From the NCBI GenBank assembly GCA_021824145.1, contig JAKALM010000001.1, forward strand, positions 62,001 through 126,000: a DNA stretch of 64,000 bases, read 5' to 3'. Position 1 is the first letter of the stretch. Every line of letters starts with the position of its first letter. Shown here piece after piece: positions 36,194 to 45,076 of the stretch. Both the position numbers and the translations under genes were made by a program. A model generated the notes under the pieces. That model had not been told where the DNA came from and did not search any database. It was given only the letters and a program-made list of their open reading frames with translations. The stretch is from Bacteroidota bacterium (lineage in GTDB: Bacteria > Bacteroidota > Ignavibacteria > Ignavibacteriales > Ignavibacteriaceae).

Positions 36194-37953
36194 AAAAAAG
36201 GCTTCTCTCAAATTTTGTTTTTCTGTTTTTAATTTTAATTTCAAGTTTAATCAATCCTCAGCAGATTAAGCTGAAGATAATTGAAACGAGTGACGTACAC
36301 GGCTCTCTCTTCCCTTATGATTTTATAAATGATAGACCAATCAATACTTCACTTGCGCAAATTTATTCTTACGTTAAAGAAGAAAGAGCCAAGAAAGATC
36401 AAGATGTAATTTTGCTTGATGACGGAGATATTCTTCAAGGGCAGCCCGTGGTTTATTATTATAATTTTGAAAAAACTAACGTTCCGCACATCTGTGCTCA
36501 AGTTATGAATTATATGAAGTACGATGCCGGCACCGTAGGCAACCACGATATTGAACCAGGACATCCAGTGTATGATAGAATAAGAATGGAATTTAATTTT
36601 CCTTGGCTTGCTGCAAATGCTGTTGATGTTAAGGCTAATCAGCCGTACTTCAAACCGTATACGATTATTAGGAAAGCCAATATTAAAATTGCGGTGCTTG
36701 GAATGATTACGCCTGCAATCCCCAACTGGCTTCCTAAAAATATTTGGAAAGGAATGCAGTTTGATGACATGGTTGCCACCGCGCGCAAGTGGATTAAGGT
36801 AATCAATGAAAAAGAAAAGCCTGATTTAATTGTTGGATTATTTCATTCCGGACCTGAAAACGAAATAAAAAATTACGACGAAGGAAAAAGAGAAATTGAA
36901 AATGCGTCGCGTCTGGTTGCCGAACTTGTTCCTGGCTTTGATGTTGTATTTGCAGGCCACGATCATCAAGTATGGAATGAAGTTGTAAAAAATCCGGATG
37001 GCAAAAATGTGTTGATACTCGATCCGGCAAACGCAGCACGGCATGCTGCTGTGGCTGATGTAATTATGAATTACGACAGTTCAACTCATGAATGGAAGAA
37101 AGAAATAAAGGGTGAAATTATCGACAGTAAAAATTACAAACCGGATGAGCCATACATGAAGAAATTCTCTCCGGTAGTTGATGAAGTAAAAAAATATGTT
37201 TCAAAGCCGATTGGAGCTTTTACAAAAACTATTTCAACGAGAGAATCGATTTTTGGCGATTCTCCCTTTGTCGATTTGATTCAGAAAATTCAGCTTGAGC
37301 TCACGCATGCCGATGTTTCCTTTTCCGAACCGCTTTCGTTCAACTCTGAAATTAAGAAAGGGACAATTTATGTCCGCGACATGTTTAATCTTTACAAGTA
37401 TGAAAATTTTCTTTACACTATGAAACTAACCGGACAGGAAATAAAAGATTATCTTGAGTATTCCTACGGCAACTGGTTCAATCAAATGAAAAATGAAAAT
37501 GATCATTTACTGAAGTTTAAGACAGACTCTACTGGCAATATTATTAATGCAAACGGACGACCGCAGCTCGCCGTGCCTTCGTACAGCTATTCATCCGCTG
37601 CCGGAATAAATTACACTGTTGATGTTTCAAAACCTGCCGGTGAAAGAGTTACAATTTTATCTTTTACAAATGGGAAACCGTTTGACTTGTCGAAAACATA
37701 CAAAATTGCGGTAAACTCTTATCGAGGAAACGGCGGCGGCGGACATTTGATTATCGGCGCAAAAATTCAGCAGAAAGAATTATCTTCGCGAGTTATAAAC
37801 TCAACTCAAAAAGATCTTCGATTTTATTTGATGAAATGGATCGAGAAGAAAAAAATAGTTACTCCGGAATCATTAGGAAATTGGAAAGTTGTTCCGAAAA
37901 GTTGGTGGGAAAAAGGAAAAGAAAAAGATTATAAGATTTTATTTGGCGATTAA
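36190..37953 (+). CDS. Secreted 5'-nucleotidase / metallophosphatase
   Basis: Hydrolyses nucleotides or 2',3'-cyclic nucleotides outside the cytoplasm. Signal peptide to about residue 24. The metallophosphatase domain shows ETSDVHGSLFP (near 33), DGDILQGQP (78), GNHDIE (117) and AGHDHQVW (256) metal-site motifs. The C-terminal 5'-nucleotidase domain has FNSEIKKGTIYVRDMFN near 380 and the substrate-stacking YRGNGGGGHL near 515. 587 residues, normal. It starts at TTG 36190, overlapping the permease stop, so it is translated with the exporter, an unusual pairing whose meaning is not clear. Confidence 0.93.
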   Translation: MKKRLLSNFVFLFLILISSLINPQQIKLKIIETSDVHGSLFPYDFINDRPINTSLAQIYSYVKEERAKKDQDVILLDDGDILQGQPVVYYYNFEKTNVPHICAQVMNYMKYDAGTVGNHDIEPGHPVYDRIRMEFNFPWLAANAVDVKANQPYFKPYTIIRKANIKIAVLGMITPAIPNWLPKNIWKGMQFDDMVATARKWIKVINEKEKPDLIVGLFHSGPENEIKNYDEGKREIENASRLVAELVPGFDVVFAGHDHQVWNEVVKNPDGKNVLILDPANAARHAAVADVIMNYDSSTHEWKKEIKGEIIDSKNYKPDEPYMKKFSPVVDEVKKYVSKPIGAFTKTISTRESIFGDSPFVDLIQKIQLELTHADVSFSEPLSFNSEIKKGTIYVRDMFNLYKYENFLYTMKLTGQEIKDYLEYSYGNWFNQMKNENDHLLKFKTDSTGNIINANGRPQLAVPSYSYSSAAGINYTVDVSKPAGERVTILSFTNGKPFDLSKTYKIAVNSYRGNGGGGHLIIGAKIQQKELSSRVINSTQKDLRFYLMKWIEKKKIVTPESLGNWKVVPKSWWEKGKEKDYKILFGD

Positions 37954-38138
37954 AACCCAGAAATTTATTTTACATTGAATTATAGGGTTGTAATTTATTT
38001 AATTCCTTGTTCTAATGCTTAGAAGATTGAAAGCCTAAATTTTTTTGTTCTTAAATTTATTCCTATGTTTTCTTAAACTTTTGATATGTAGAATCTAAGT
38101 AAGTTATTTTATATTTTAGTGTGTAAATTGAGATAATC

Positions 38139-38354
38139 ATGGAAAAGCAAGATATAGTAAAAGAAATAGAAAAAAAGATTACTAAGTTAAATCCCGAACA
38201 GAAAAGAAAACTCTTAAATTCTATAAGAACTTCACTTAAACCTAAGCGTATTCGCAAACATTCTTTGCTTGAGCTTGAAGGATTAGGTTTAGAAATTTGG
38301 GAAAAGATCGATGCTGATAAATATTTGAATGATGAAAGGAATTCCTGGAAGTGA
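38139..38354 (+). CDS. VapB-type antitoxin of a PIN toxin pair
   Basis: 71 residues with the C-terminal block SLLELEGLGLEIWEKIDADK and YLNDERNSW, which is the usual toxin-binding tail of antitoxins upstream of PIN proteins. The N-terminal half is Lys-rich and may bind DNA. The stop overlaps the toxin GTG start by four bases. A minus-strand frame at 38063-38446 covers the same DNA but encodes nothing recognisable. Confidence 0.8.
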   Translation: MEKQDIVKEIEKKITKLNPEQKRKLLNSIRTSLKPKRIRKHSLLELEGLGLEIWEKIDADKYLNDERNSWK

Positions 38355-38788
38355 TTGAAATTTTCAGGAATAAAATAATCGGGGTAGACACTTCTCCTTT
38401 CATTTATTTTCTTGAAAAGAAAGAAGCATATTTGGATTTTCTGCAAGCATTTTTCACTTCATGTTCCAAAGGAGATTTCGAGATAGTTACTTCGTCTATA
38501 ACATTAACAGAAATTCTAGTGAATCCTTATAAGAATAAGAAAGAAGATATTGCCGACACTTATATGGAAATTTTGGATAATTCAAAAGGACTAAGTATAG
38601 TAAATATAGACGTCTCAATATCGAAATTAGCAGCTAAGCTTCGGAGCGACTATTCGATTCGTACTCCTGATGCTCTGCAAATTTCAGCTGCAATTAATTC
38701 AGATGCTGATTATTTTCTGACTAATGATAAAAAGCTTAAAAAAGTTAATGCAATCAAAGTTTTAATTCTTGAAGATTTGATAAAATAA
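38351..38788 (+). CDS. PIN-domain ribonuclease toxin (VapC-like)
   Basis: A 145-residue PIN domain. The four acidic metal ligands are in VDTSPFIYF (Asp13), TLTEIL (Glu near 50), TPDALQ (Asp near 105) and FLTNDKKL (Asp near 124). Predicted Mg2+-dependent RNase neutralised by the upstream antitoxin. Starts with GTG 38351, overlapping the antitoxin stop. The pair is a complete type II toxin-antitoxin module; target RNA unknown. It lies in the 30-40 kb block that also holds dispersed repeats. Confidence 0.9.
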   Translation: MIEIFRNKIIGVDTSPFIYFLEKKEAYLDFLQAFFTSCSKGDFEIVTSSITLTEILVNPYKNKKEDIADTYMEILDNSKGLSIVNIDVSISKLAAKLRSDYSIRTPDALQISAAINSDADYFLTNDKKLKKVNAIKVLILEDLIK

Positions 38789-38802
38789 ACTAACCAATAA
38801 TT

Positions 38803-40095
38803 ATGAAAACATCTAAGAGTGAAAAATTATTTAACGAAGCACAAAAACTTATTCCCGGCGGAGTAAATTCCCCGGTACGCGCCTTCAAAGCGGTAGGCGG
38901 CAGTCCGGTTTTTATTCAACGCGGCGAAGGATCTAAGTTTTATGATGTTGATGGTAATGAATACATCGATTACATCGGAAGCTGGGGACCGCATTTGTTC
39001 GGACATAATCCGCCGTTTATTAAAGAGGCATTGTTAAAAGCAGTTGAGGATGGAACAAGCTTCGGCGCGCCTACAGAGCTTGAAGTTAAAATGGCAAAGC
39101 TGATTTCGGAACTCGTCCCTTCGATAGAAATGGTGCGTATGGTAAACAGTGGAACGGAAGCGACGATGAGCGCGGTTCGTGCAGCCCGCGGATTTACCGG
39201 CAAAGAAAAATTCATAAAGTTCGAAGGCTGCTATCACGGTCATGCGGATTATTTTTTGATAAAAGCCGGATCGGGTGCTTTAACACTTGGAGTTCCAACT
39301 AGTCCCGGCGTTACAAAAGGCAATGCAGCAGATACTCTTCTTGCAGATTACAACGATATCGATTCTGTTAAGAAAATCATTAAGCAAAACAAGAATGAAA
39401 TTGCCGCGGTAATAATTGAACCAATTGCCGGCAATATGGGAGTTGTTCCTGCAGAAAAAAAATTTCTAGAAGATTTAAGAACCATTTGCAGCGAAGAAAA
39501 AATAGTTTTGATCTTTGACGAAGTGATGACAGGTTTCCGCGTAGCAAAAGGCGGAGCGCAGGAACTGTACGGAATAAAACCTGATCTCTCAACCTTCGGT
39601 AAAATTATCGGCGGCGGACTTCCAGTAGGCGCATTCGGAGGTAAAAAAGAAATCATGCAGATGATTGCGCCAAGCGGACCGGTTTATCAAGCCGGAACAT
39701 TAAGCGGCAATCCCCTTGCAATGGCTGCAGGTTATGCCGCTCTCAGCCACATCAAAAGCAACCCGGATATTTATAAATCTCTGGAAGAAAAATCATCTTA
39801 TCTTGAAAAAGGAATTCGCGAAGCGTTGGCGAATGTTAAAAAGAATTATGCGTTAAATAGAGTCGGCTCGATGATGACATTATTCTTTACTGAAGGCGAA
39901 GTAAATAATTTTAAATCGGCAGTTAAATCTGATACTGCTCTTTACGGAAAATTTTACGGCGAGATGCTGAAGCGAGGAATTTATCTGGCGCCGGCGCAGT
40001 TTGAAGCGGCTTTTGTATCCACAGTACACAGCAAAGAAGATTTGGATAAGACAGCTTTGGCGTGCATGGAGGTTTTGCTTTCTGAAAATTTATAA
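38803..40095 (+). CDS. hemL: Glutamate-1-semialdehyde 2,1-aminomutase
   Basis: PLP enzyme that makes 5-aminolevulinate from glutamate-1-semialdehyde (C5 heme pathway). 430 residues. Motifs: [17 protein letters not shown] near residue 17, [19 protein letters not shown] near 116, [10 protein letters not shown] near 235 and the PLP lysine in [15 protein letters not shown] near 265. It ends with the usual [11 protein letters not shown]. No other heme genes are in the window. It sits 14 bases after the PIN toxin. Confidence 0.97.
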   Translation: MKTSKSEKLFNEAQKLIPGGVNSPVRAFKAVGGSPVFIQRGEGSKFYDVDGNEYIDYIGSWGPHLFGHNPPFIKEALLKAVEDGTSFGAPTELEVKMAKLISELVPSIEMVRMVNSGTEATMSAVRAARGFTGKEKFIKFEGCYHGHADYFLIKAGSGALTLGVPTSPGVTKGNAADTLLADYNDIDSVKKIIKQNKNEIAAVIIEPIAGNMGVVPAEKKFLEDLRTICSEEKIVLIFDEVMTGFRVAKGGAQELYGIKPDLSTFGKIIGGGLPVGAFGGKKEIMQMIAPSGPVYQAGTLSGNPLAMAAGYAALSHIKSNPDIYKSLEEKSSYLEKGIREALANVKKNYALNRVGSMMTLFFTEGEVNNFKSAVKSDTALYGKFYGEMLKRGIYLAPAQFEAAFVSTVHSKEDLDKTALACMEVLLSENL

Positions 40096-40176
40096 AAAAT
40101 AAAAAATTCTTTTGAAATTAATTCGAATTTTATCAAATTAAACACGTATAATTTAAAAATTTAAAAGGAGCGATTC

Positions 40177-40797
40177 ATGAAAAAGATAATTCTTCCATTC
40201 ATTCTTTTCTTTCTTGTTGGTGCTGCTTTAGTAAATGCTCAATCCAATTTAAGATTTGGCCCTACAATAGGCCTGAATTTTGCCAATATTGGAGGCAAAG
40301 ATGCTACGGGAAATCTTAGTTCAAAAACTGGTTTATATATTGGCGGTTTTATGACATATCAATTTAGTGATATGTTCGCTTTAGAACCTCAAGTTGTGTA
40401 CTCAATGAAAGGAGCAACTTCTTCTCAAGGAGGAGTAAACAGTACCCTTTCTTTTAACTATATTGAAGTCCCAGTCTTCTTGAAACTTTATATTCCACTT
40501 GCTGGAAATACAAATGTAAAACCTGAAATTTATGCTGGACCTTCATTTGCATTTAATGTTGCAGCAAGCATTGAGCAAACAGCTAATGGTACAACCAATA
40601 CTGCTGATGTAAGCAATCAAGTTAAAGGTTTTGACATGGGCTTGGCTTTTGGCGGCGGTGTTGCTTTTGGTGTTGGAACAGGATTATTAGACTTTTCAGT
40701 TCGTTATTCTTTAGGATTAACATCTTGGGATAATTCCGGCAATAATTTAACACTTACAAACAATGTGGTTTCTTTAATTGCTGGATATGCTTTTTAG
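40177..40797 (+). CDS. Outer-membrane beta-barrel protein (PorT/OMP_b-brl_2 type)
   Basis: 206 residues with a signal peptide ending at VNAQ. The mature protein is built of amphipathic strands (FGPTIGLNFANIGG, GLYIGGFMTYQF, FALEPQVVYSMKGA), ending in Tyr-Ala-Phe, as expected for a small eight-stranded barrel. An AAGGAG site is well placed before the ATG, and a good terminator follows. Role unknown; probably an envelope structural protein. Confidence 0.85.
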   Translation: MKKIILPFILFFLVGAALVNAQSNLRFGPTIGLNFANIGGKDATGNLSSKTGLYIGGFMTYQFSDMFALEPQVVYSMKGATSSQGGVNSTLSFNYIEVPVFLKLYIPLAGNTNVKPEIYAGPSFAFNVAASIEQTANGTTNTADVSNQVKGFDMGLAFGGGVAFGVGTGLLDFSVRYSLGLTSWDNSGNNLTLTNNVVSLIAGYAF

Positions 40798-40832
40798 TAT
40801 TCATTTAGAATAAAATAAATATTATAAAATTT

Positions 40833-40860
40833 AAACCCTGCTAATTTGGCAGGGTTTTTT
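40833..40860 (+). terminator. Intrinsic terminator after the barrel gene
   Basis: AAACCCTGC (40833-40841) pairs with GCAGGGTTT (40849-40857) around a seven-base loop and runs into six T. It lies 36 bases after the stop. Confidence 0.9.
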
Positions 40861-40963
40861 AATGTCATTTCTAATTTCAAATCACAGGTAACTAGGCGGA
40901 CGTTGTAATTGAAGTATGATTTATTAATATTTTTATCTTATTAAAAAACATTTTAGGAATCTT

Positions 40964-43873
40964 ATGAAATTTATAAAAGGGAATGGCAGTATTTCAAAAA
41001 AAATCAAGAATAGTTCTGGATACTTTTTTTTGATTGTCAGTTTGATGGTATTGTTTAGCCTCGGATTTAAGAGTCAATCAGGTTCTTCAACCAGCCAAGC
41101 TGGTTCTCAGTATATTATTCACAATGGTAATCTTTTATATCTTGCAAACACGGTTGTTGTAAAATTAAAAAACCAACCTTTAACCGGACTTTTAAAAGCA
41201 CAGAATTTAACTGCTCAGTTAAACCAAAACTTTGGGCAATTTAAGTTTGCTTCAGCAAAAGAAATGTTTGGCGCTTCAACATCTGCATTTGGTTTAAATA
41301 GAATTATGGTTGTTAAATTTAATACAAATGACGATCCTCTTTATGTATCTTCAAAGTTAAAAGAATTAAGTAATGTAGAATGGGCTGAACCAAAATTTGT
41401 AAGAAGATTAACCTTTGTCCCAAATGATCAATATTATTCGCAGCAGTATAATCTTGCTTTAATTAAAGCTGCACAAGCTTGGGATATCTCGAAAGGCGAT
41501 ACAAATGTTGTTATCGGAATTGTAGACACCGGCGTTGATTGGCCGCATCCCGATTTGTATGCAAACATTTGGCATAACTGGAATTGGCAGAATGATACAC
41601 AATTCCCTGGTGATTCAATTGGTTGGGATTTTGGCGGAAATGGAAGCGGCAATGATCCAACTCCGGATAATAATCCAATTGAAGATAATCCTTACCATGG
41701 AACTTTTGTTGCCGGCGTTGCATCAGCAGTAACAAATAATGGGATTGGTGTTGCCGGTATCGGATATAAATGTAAGATAATGCCTGTTAAAGTTACACAA
41801 GCAAACCAAATTGATCCGACTTCTAATTCTCCTTATGTTATCTTTGGTTTTGAAGGAATACAATATGCAGTAGACCACGGTGCGAAAGTAATTAATTGTA
41901 GCTGGGGCGGCGGCGGTTATTCTAATGCAGAACAAGATGTAATTAATTACGCAGAATCGAAAGGCGCTTTAATTGTTGCGGCTGCTGGAAATGATGGAGT
42001 ATCCGAATCTTTTTATCCGGCTTCTTACAAAGGAGTTCTTTCCGTGGCAGCAACAGACCAGAATGATAATGTAACAAGTTTTTCTAATTTTGGTGAAAAT
42101 ATAGATGTATGCGCACCAGGAATTAATATAGCTTCAACTTGGCAGCCAAACACTTATTATTTTACAGGCGCCGGAACTTCGTTTTCTTCACCGCTTGCTG
42201 CCGGACTTGCAGCTTTAGTCGTTTCTCATTTTCCTAACTATACTCCCGCTCAAGTTGCTGAGCAAATTAGAGTTAATTGCGATAATATTGACAACTTAAA
42301 TCCAAATTATAAATATCAATTGGGCGCTGGAAGAATTGATGCTTACAAAGCACTCGCAATTTCAAATTCTATTTCGGCAAGGGCAATAAGTTATCAATTT
42401 TCTGATGCGGCACCTGGCGGAAACGGAGATGGAGTTTTTCAACCTGGAGAAACAATTTCAGTTGGAATTAAATTTATGAATTATCTGAGTCCGATTAATA
42501 ATTTAACTATTACTCTTAATAGTATGAACTCATATTCAACAATTGTAAACGGCACTTTTAATATTAGCAACGTAGCCACACTTGATTCGTTTGATAATTC
42601 AACATCTCAATTTACAATTAAAATTTCCAATTCACTTCCTTTTGATCAAAACCTTCAATTCAGATTAGATTATTCAGACGGCAATTATTCTGATTTTCAG
42701 ATTTTTAGTATTCCGGTTAATCCTTCATATTCAACACAAACAAATAATATTGTTTCTCTAACAATCGGAAGCAAAGGAAATTTTGGATACAATGATTATC
42801 CAACAAATACAGAGGGAAATGGATTTGAATTCATGAATGGCAACAATATGCTTTTTGAAGGCTCGTTGATAATTGGAAATTCATCTTCAACAATTGAAGA
42901 TGCTGCTCGCGGTGCTGATCAAAATTATGAAGATACTTCATTCAGTATTGTTGAACCTTTTAAAATTCAAATCCCTGGTCACAATGCCGATCAGCAAGGC
43001 GAAACAATTTTTAATGATGATAATGCTGGTGCGTCTAAATTGGGAATTTCAACAAAGCTACAATCATTTAGTTTTAACAATTCGCCTGATAACAACTATA
43101 TTATTCTCAGATATAGTTTTACAAATAATTCCACCAATAACATTTCCAATTTTTACACGGGAATTTTCTGTGACTGGGATTTAGTTGATGGACAGAATGA
43201 TTCGACTGCATGGGATGGATCTGGTAATTTTGGATATGCGCTACATACAATTTCAGGCTTTAATACAATGGTTGCAACTGCATTAATTTCATCAACAAAT
43301 TATGGTTTTTGGGGAATTCTAAATAACGATACTTCAAGTTGGCAGATTTATGATGGGTTCACGCCAACAGAAAAATGGCAAGCAATTTCAAGCGGAATTG
43401 GAAAACCGAGTGCTGGTCCTGGTGATATTTCAAATGTAACTTCCGGCGGACCATTTACAATTCAAGCTGGACAAACTTTAATTGTTGCTTTTGCTATTGC
43501 TGCAGGAAATAATCTAAACGATTTGAGAACAGCAATTAGCGAAGCAAGAATTAAATATCAAAGTATTCTAACTGCTGTAGAAAATAATTCAAATCAAATT
43601 CCACTTACTTACGATTTGATGCAGAACTATCCAAATCCATTTAATCCTTCAACAGTAATTAAGTATCAAATTGCAAAAGAAGGACATGTTACACTAAAGA
43701 TTTATGATATGCTAGGAAGAGAAGTTGAAAAATTAGTTGATGAAGAAAAACCAGCTGGATCTTATGAAGCACAATTTTCAGCTGGAAATAAAAATTTAGC
43801 AAGCGGTGTTTATTTGTATTCACTTAGAGTTAATGATTTTACATCGACGAAAAAATTAATTCTTTTAAAATAA
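40964..43873 (+). CDS. Secreted S8 subtilisin-like peptidase with type A sorting domain
   Basis: A 969-residue exported serine protease: signal region to about residue 37, propeptide-like part with QYIIHNGNLLYLANTVVVKL, then the S8 domain. The triad is Asp188 (GIVDTGVDWPHPDL), His245 (NPYHGTFVAG) and Ser406 (GAGTSFSSP); the oxyanion Asn is in AAGNDG near 343. Beta-rich modules follow (about 480-870). The C-terminal 90 residues are a type A sorting domain (MQNYPNPFNPSTVIKY ... ASGVYLYSLRV ... KKLILLK), the address tag for the type IX secretion system. Probably released to or anchored on the surface to digest extracellular protein. Confidence 0.95.
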   Translation: MKFIKGNGSISKKIKNSSGYFFLIVSLMVLFSLGFKSQSGSSTSQAGSQYIIHNGNLLYLANTVVVKLKNQPLTGLLKAQNLTAQLNQNFGQFKFASAKEMFGASTSAFGLNRIMVVKFNTNDDPLYVSSKLKELSNVEWAEPKFVRRLTFVPNDQYYSQQYNLALIKAAQAWDISKGDTNVVIGIVDTGVDWPHPDLYANIWHNWNWQNDTQFPGDSIGWDFGGNGSGNDPTPDNNPIEDNPYHGTFVAGVASAVTNNGIGVAGIGYKCKIMPVKVTQANQIDPTSNSPYVIFGFEGIQYAVDHGAKVINCSWGGGGYSNAEQDVINYAESKGALIVAAAGNDGVSESFYPASYKGVLSVAATDQNDNVTSFSNFGENIDVCAPGINIASTWQPNTYYFTGAGTSFSSPLAAGLAALVVSHFPNYTPAQVAEQIRVNCDNIDNLNPNYKYQLGAGRIDAYKALAISNSISARAISYQFSDAAPGGNGDGVFQPGETISVGIKFMNYLSPINNLTITLNSMNSYSTIVNGTFNISNVATLDSFDNSTSQFTIKISNSLPFDQNLQFRLDYSDGNYSDFQIFSIPVNPSYSTQTNNIVSLTIGSKGNFGYNDYPTNTEGNGFEFMNGNNMLFEGSLIIGNSSSTIEDAARGADQNYEDTSFSIVEPFKIQIPGHNADQQGETIFNDDNAGASKLGISTKLQSFSFNNSPDNNYIILRYSFTNNSTNNISNFYTGIFCDWDLVDGQNDSTAWDGSGNFGYALHTISGFNTMVATALISSTNYGFWGILNNDTSSWQIYDGFTPTEKWQAISSGIGKPSAGPGDISNVTSGGPFTIQAGQTLIVAFAIAAGNNLNDLRTAISEARIKYQSILTAVENNSNQIPLTYDLMQNYPNPFNPSTVIKYQIAKEGHVTLKIYDMLGREVEKLVDEEKPAGSYEAQFSAGNKNLASGVYLYSLRVNDFTSTKKLILLK

Positions 43874-43896
43874 AAAGTACAATTTAAGATTTTAAC

Positions 43897-43930
43897 GCCG
43901 ATTAGCTTTTTGAAAAACGAATCGGCTTTT
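43897..43930 (+). terminator. Intrinsic terminator after the S8 peptidase
   Basis: GCCGATT (43897-43903) pairs with AATCGGC (43920-43926). The 16-base loop contains CTTTTT/AAAAAC that can extend the stem. TTTT follows. It lies 24 bases after the peptidase stop. Confidence 0.75.
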
Positions 43931-43982
43931 AGATATTTATATAAAAAGCGAAAAACTATTTTTAAATATTTTAAGAAACCGT

Positions 43983-44993
43983 ATGGCTACTAGAAGAAAA
44001 TTTATTATTGAAACAATTGCTGCTACAACTGCAGCCGCCGCTTCAATCCATCCTTCAGGAAGAAAACTAAGCAAAGGATTGATGTCTTTTGAAAAAACTT
44101 TTAATGACTCCAAAACGGTTAATAAACCAGTTGTAATTTCCACATGGGATTTTGGAATTAAAGCTAATGTAAAAGCTTGGGAAGTTTTATCTTCAAATGG
44201 CAGAGCGCTGGATGCTGTTGAAAAAGGTGTAAGCGTAATTGAAGCTGATCCTTCAATAACGACTGTTGGTTACGGCGGTTTCCCTGATCGCGATGGTTTT
44301 GTTACACTTGATGCCAGCATTATGGATGAATACGGAAATGCTGGCGCTGTGGCTTTTCTTCAGCACATTATGCATCCGGCTTCTGTTGCAAGAATGGTTA
44401 TGGAAAAAACTCCGCACGTTATGATTGTCGGCGATGGCGCATTGCAGTTTGCTTTAGCTAATGGTTTTAAGAAAATGAATTTATTGACAAAAACTGCAAA
44501 GGATGCATGGAAAAAATGGTTGAAAGAAAATCATTATGAACCTGTAATCGATAGAAATAACCACGATACAATCGGTATGCTAGCGCTTGATAATAACGGA
44601 AATTTATCCGGCACGTGCACAACAAGCGGATTGGCTTTTAAATATCATGGAAGAGTTGCAGACTCAGCAATAATCGGTGCTGGTTTGTTTGTTGACAATG
44701 AAGTTGGAGCAGCGACATCAACTGGACTTGGAGAATCAGTAATTAAAATTTCCGGAAGCCATCTTGTTGTTGAAAAAATGAGAGAAGGAAAATCACCTAA
44801 GGAAGCCTGTGAAATTGCAATTAAAAGAATTGCAGAAAAACAAAAAGATTACCGAACGTTTCAAGTTGCTTTCATTGCTATTAATAAGCAAGGGGAAGTT
44901 GGCGCATACGCAATTCAAAAAGGCTTTCAATATGCGCTTTACCAGAATGGCGAGAATAAATTATTCGATTCAGATTATTTAGTAAAGACATAA
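43983..44993 (+). CDS. Tat-exported glycosylasparaginase
   Basis: N4-(beta-N-acetylglucosaminyl)-L-asparaginase (Ntn hydrolase family). Cleaves the GlcNAc-Asn link of N-glycopeptides. Begins with a twin-arginine signal (ATRRKFIIETIAATTAAAA). The self-processing site is NHDTIGMLALDNNGNLSG near residue 195, where Thr becomes the new N-terminal nucleophile. The acceptor GRVADSAIIGAGLFVDNEVGA follows near 222. 336 residues, normal. It lies between the S8 peptidase terminator and a histidine kinase gene. The secreted peptidase and this enzyme would work together on extracellular glycoprotein, which is inference. Confidence 0.93.
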   Translation: MATRRKFIIETIAATTAAAASIHPSGRKLSKGLMSFEKTFNDSKTVNKPVVISTWDFGIKANVKAWEVLSSNGRALDAVEKGVSVIEADPSITTVGYGGFPDRDGFVTLDASIMDEYGNAGAVAFLQHIMHPASVARMVMEKTPHVMIVGDGALQFALANGFKKMNLLTKTAKDAWKKWLKENHYEPVIDRNNHDTIGMLALDNNGNLSGTCTTSGLAFKYHGRVADSAIIGAGLFVDNEVGAATSTGLGESVIKISGSHLVVEKMREGKSPKEACEIAIKRIAEKQKDYRTFQVAFIAINKQGEVGAYAIQKGFQYALYQNGENKLFDSDYLVKT

Positions 44994-45076
44994 TTATATC
45001 AAGTACAACTTTATTATTATTTTTTGTAAAGAGTTTAATTAGTATATTTATAAAAAATATTTCATAAACATTTTTA

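Noticed and set aside
38063-38446. 127-residue minus-strand frame
   Set aside because: It is antisense to the antitoxin-PIN pair, which has clear family motifs and coupled starts; the antisense frame has none.
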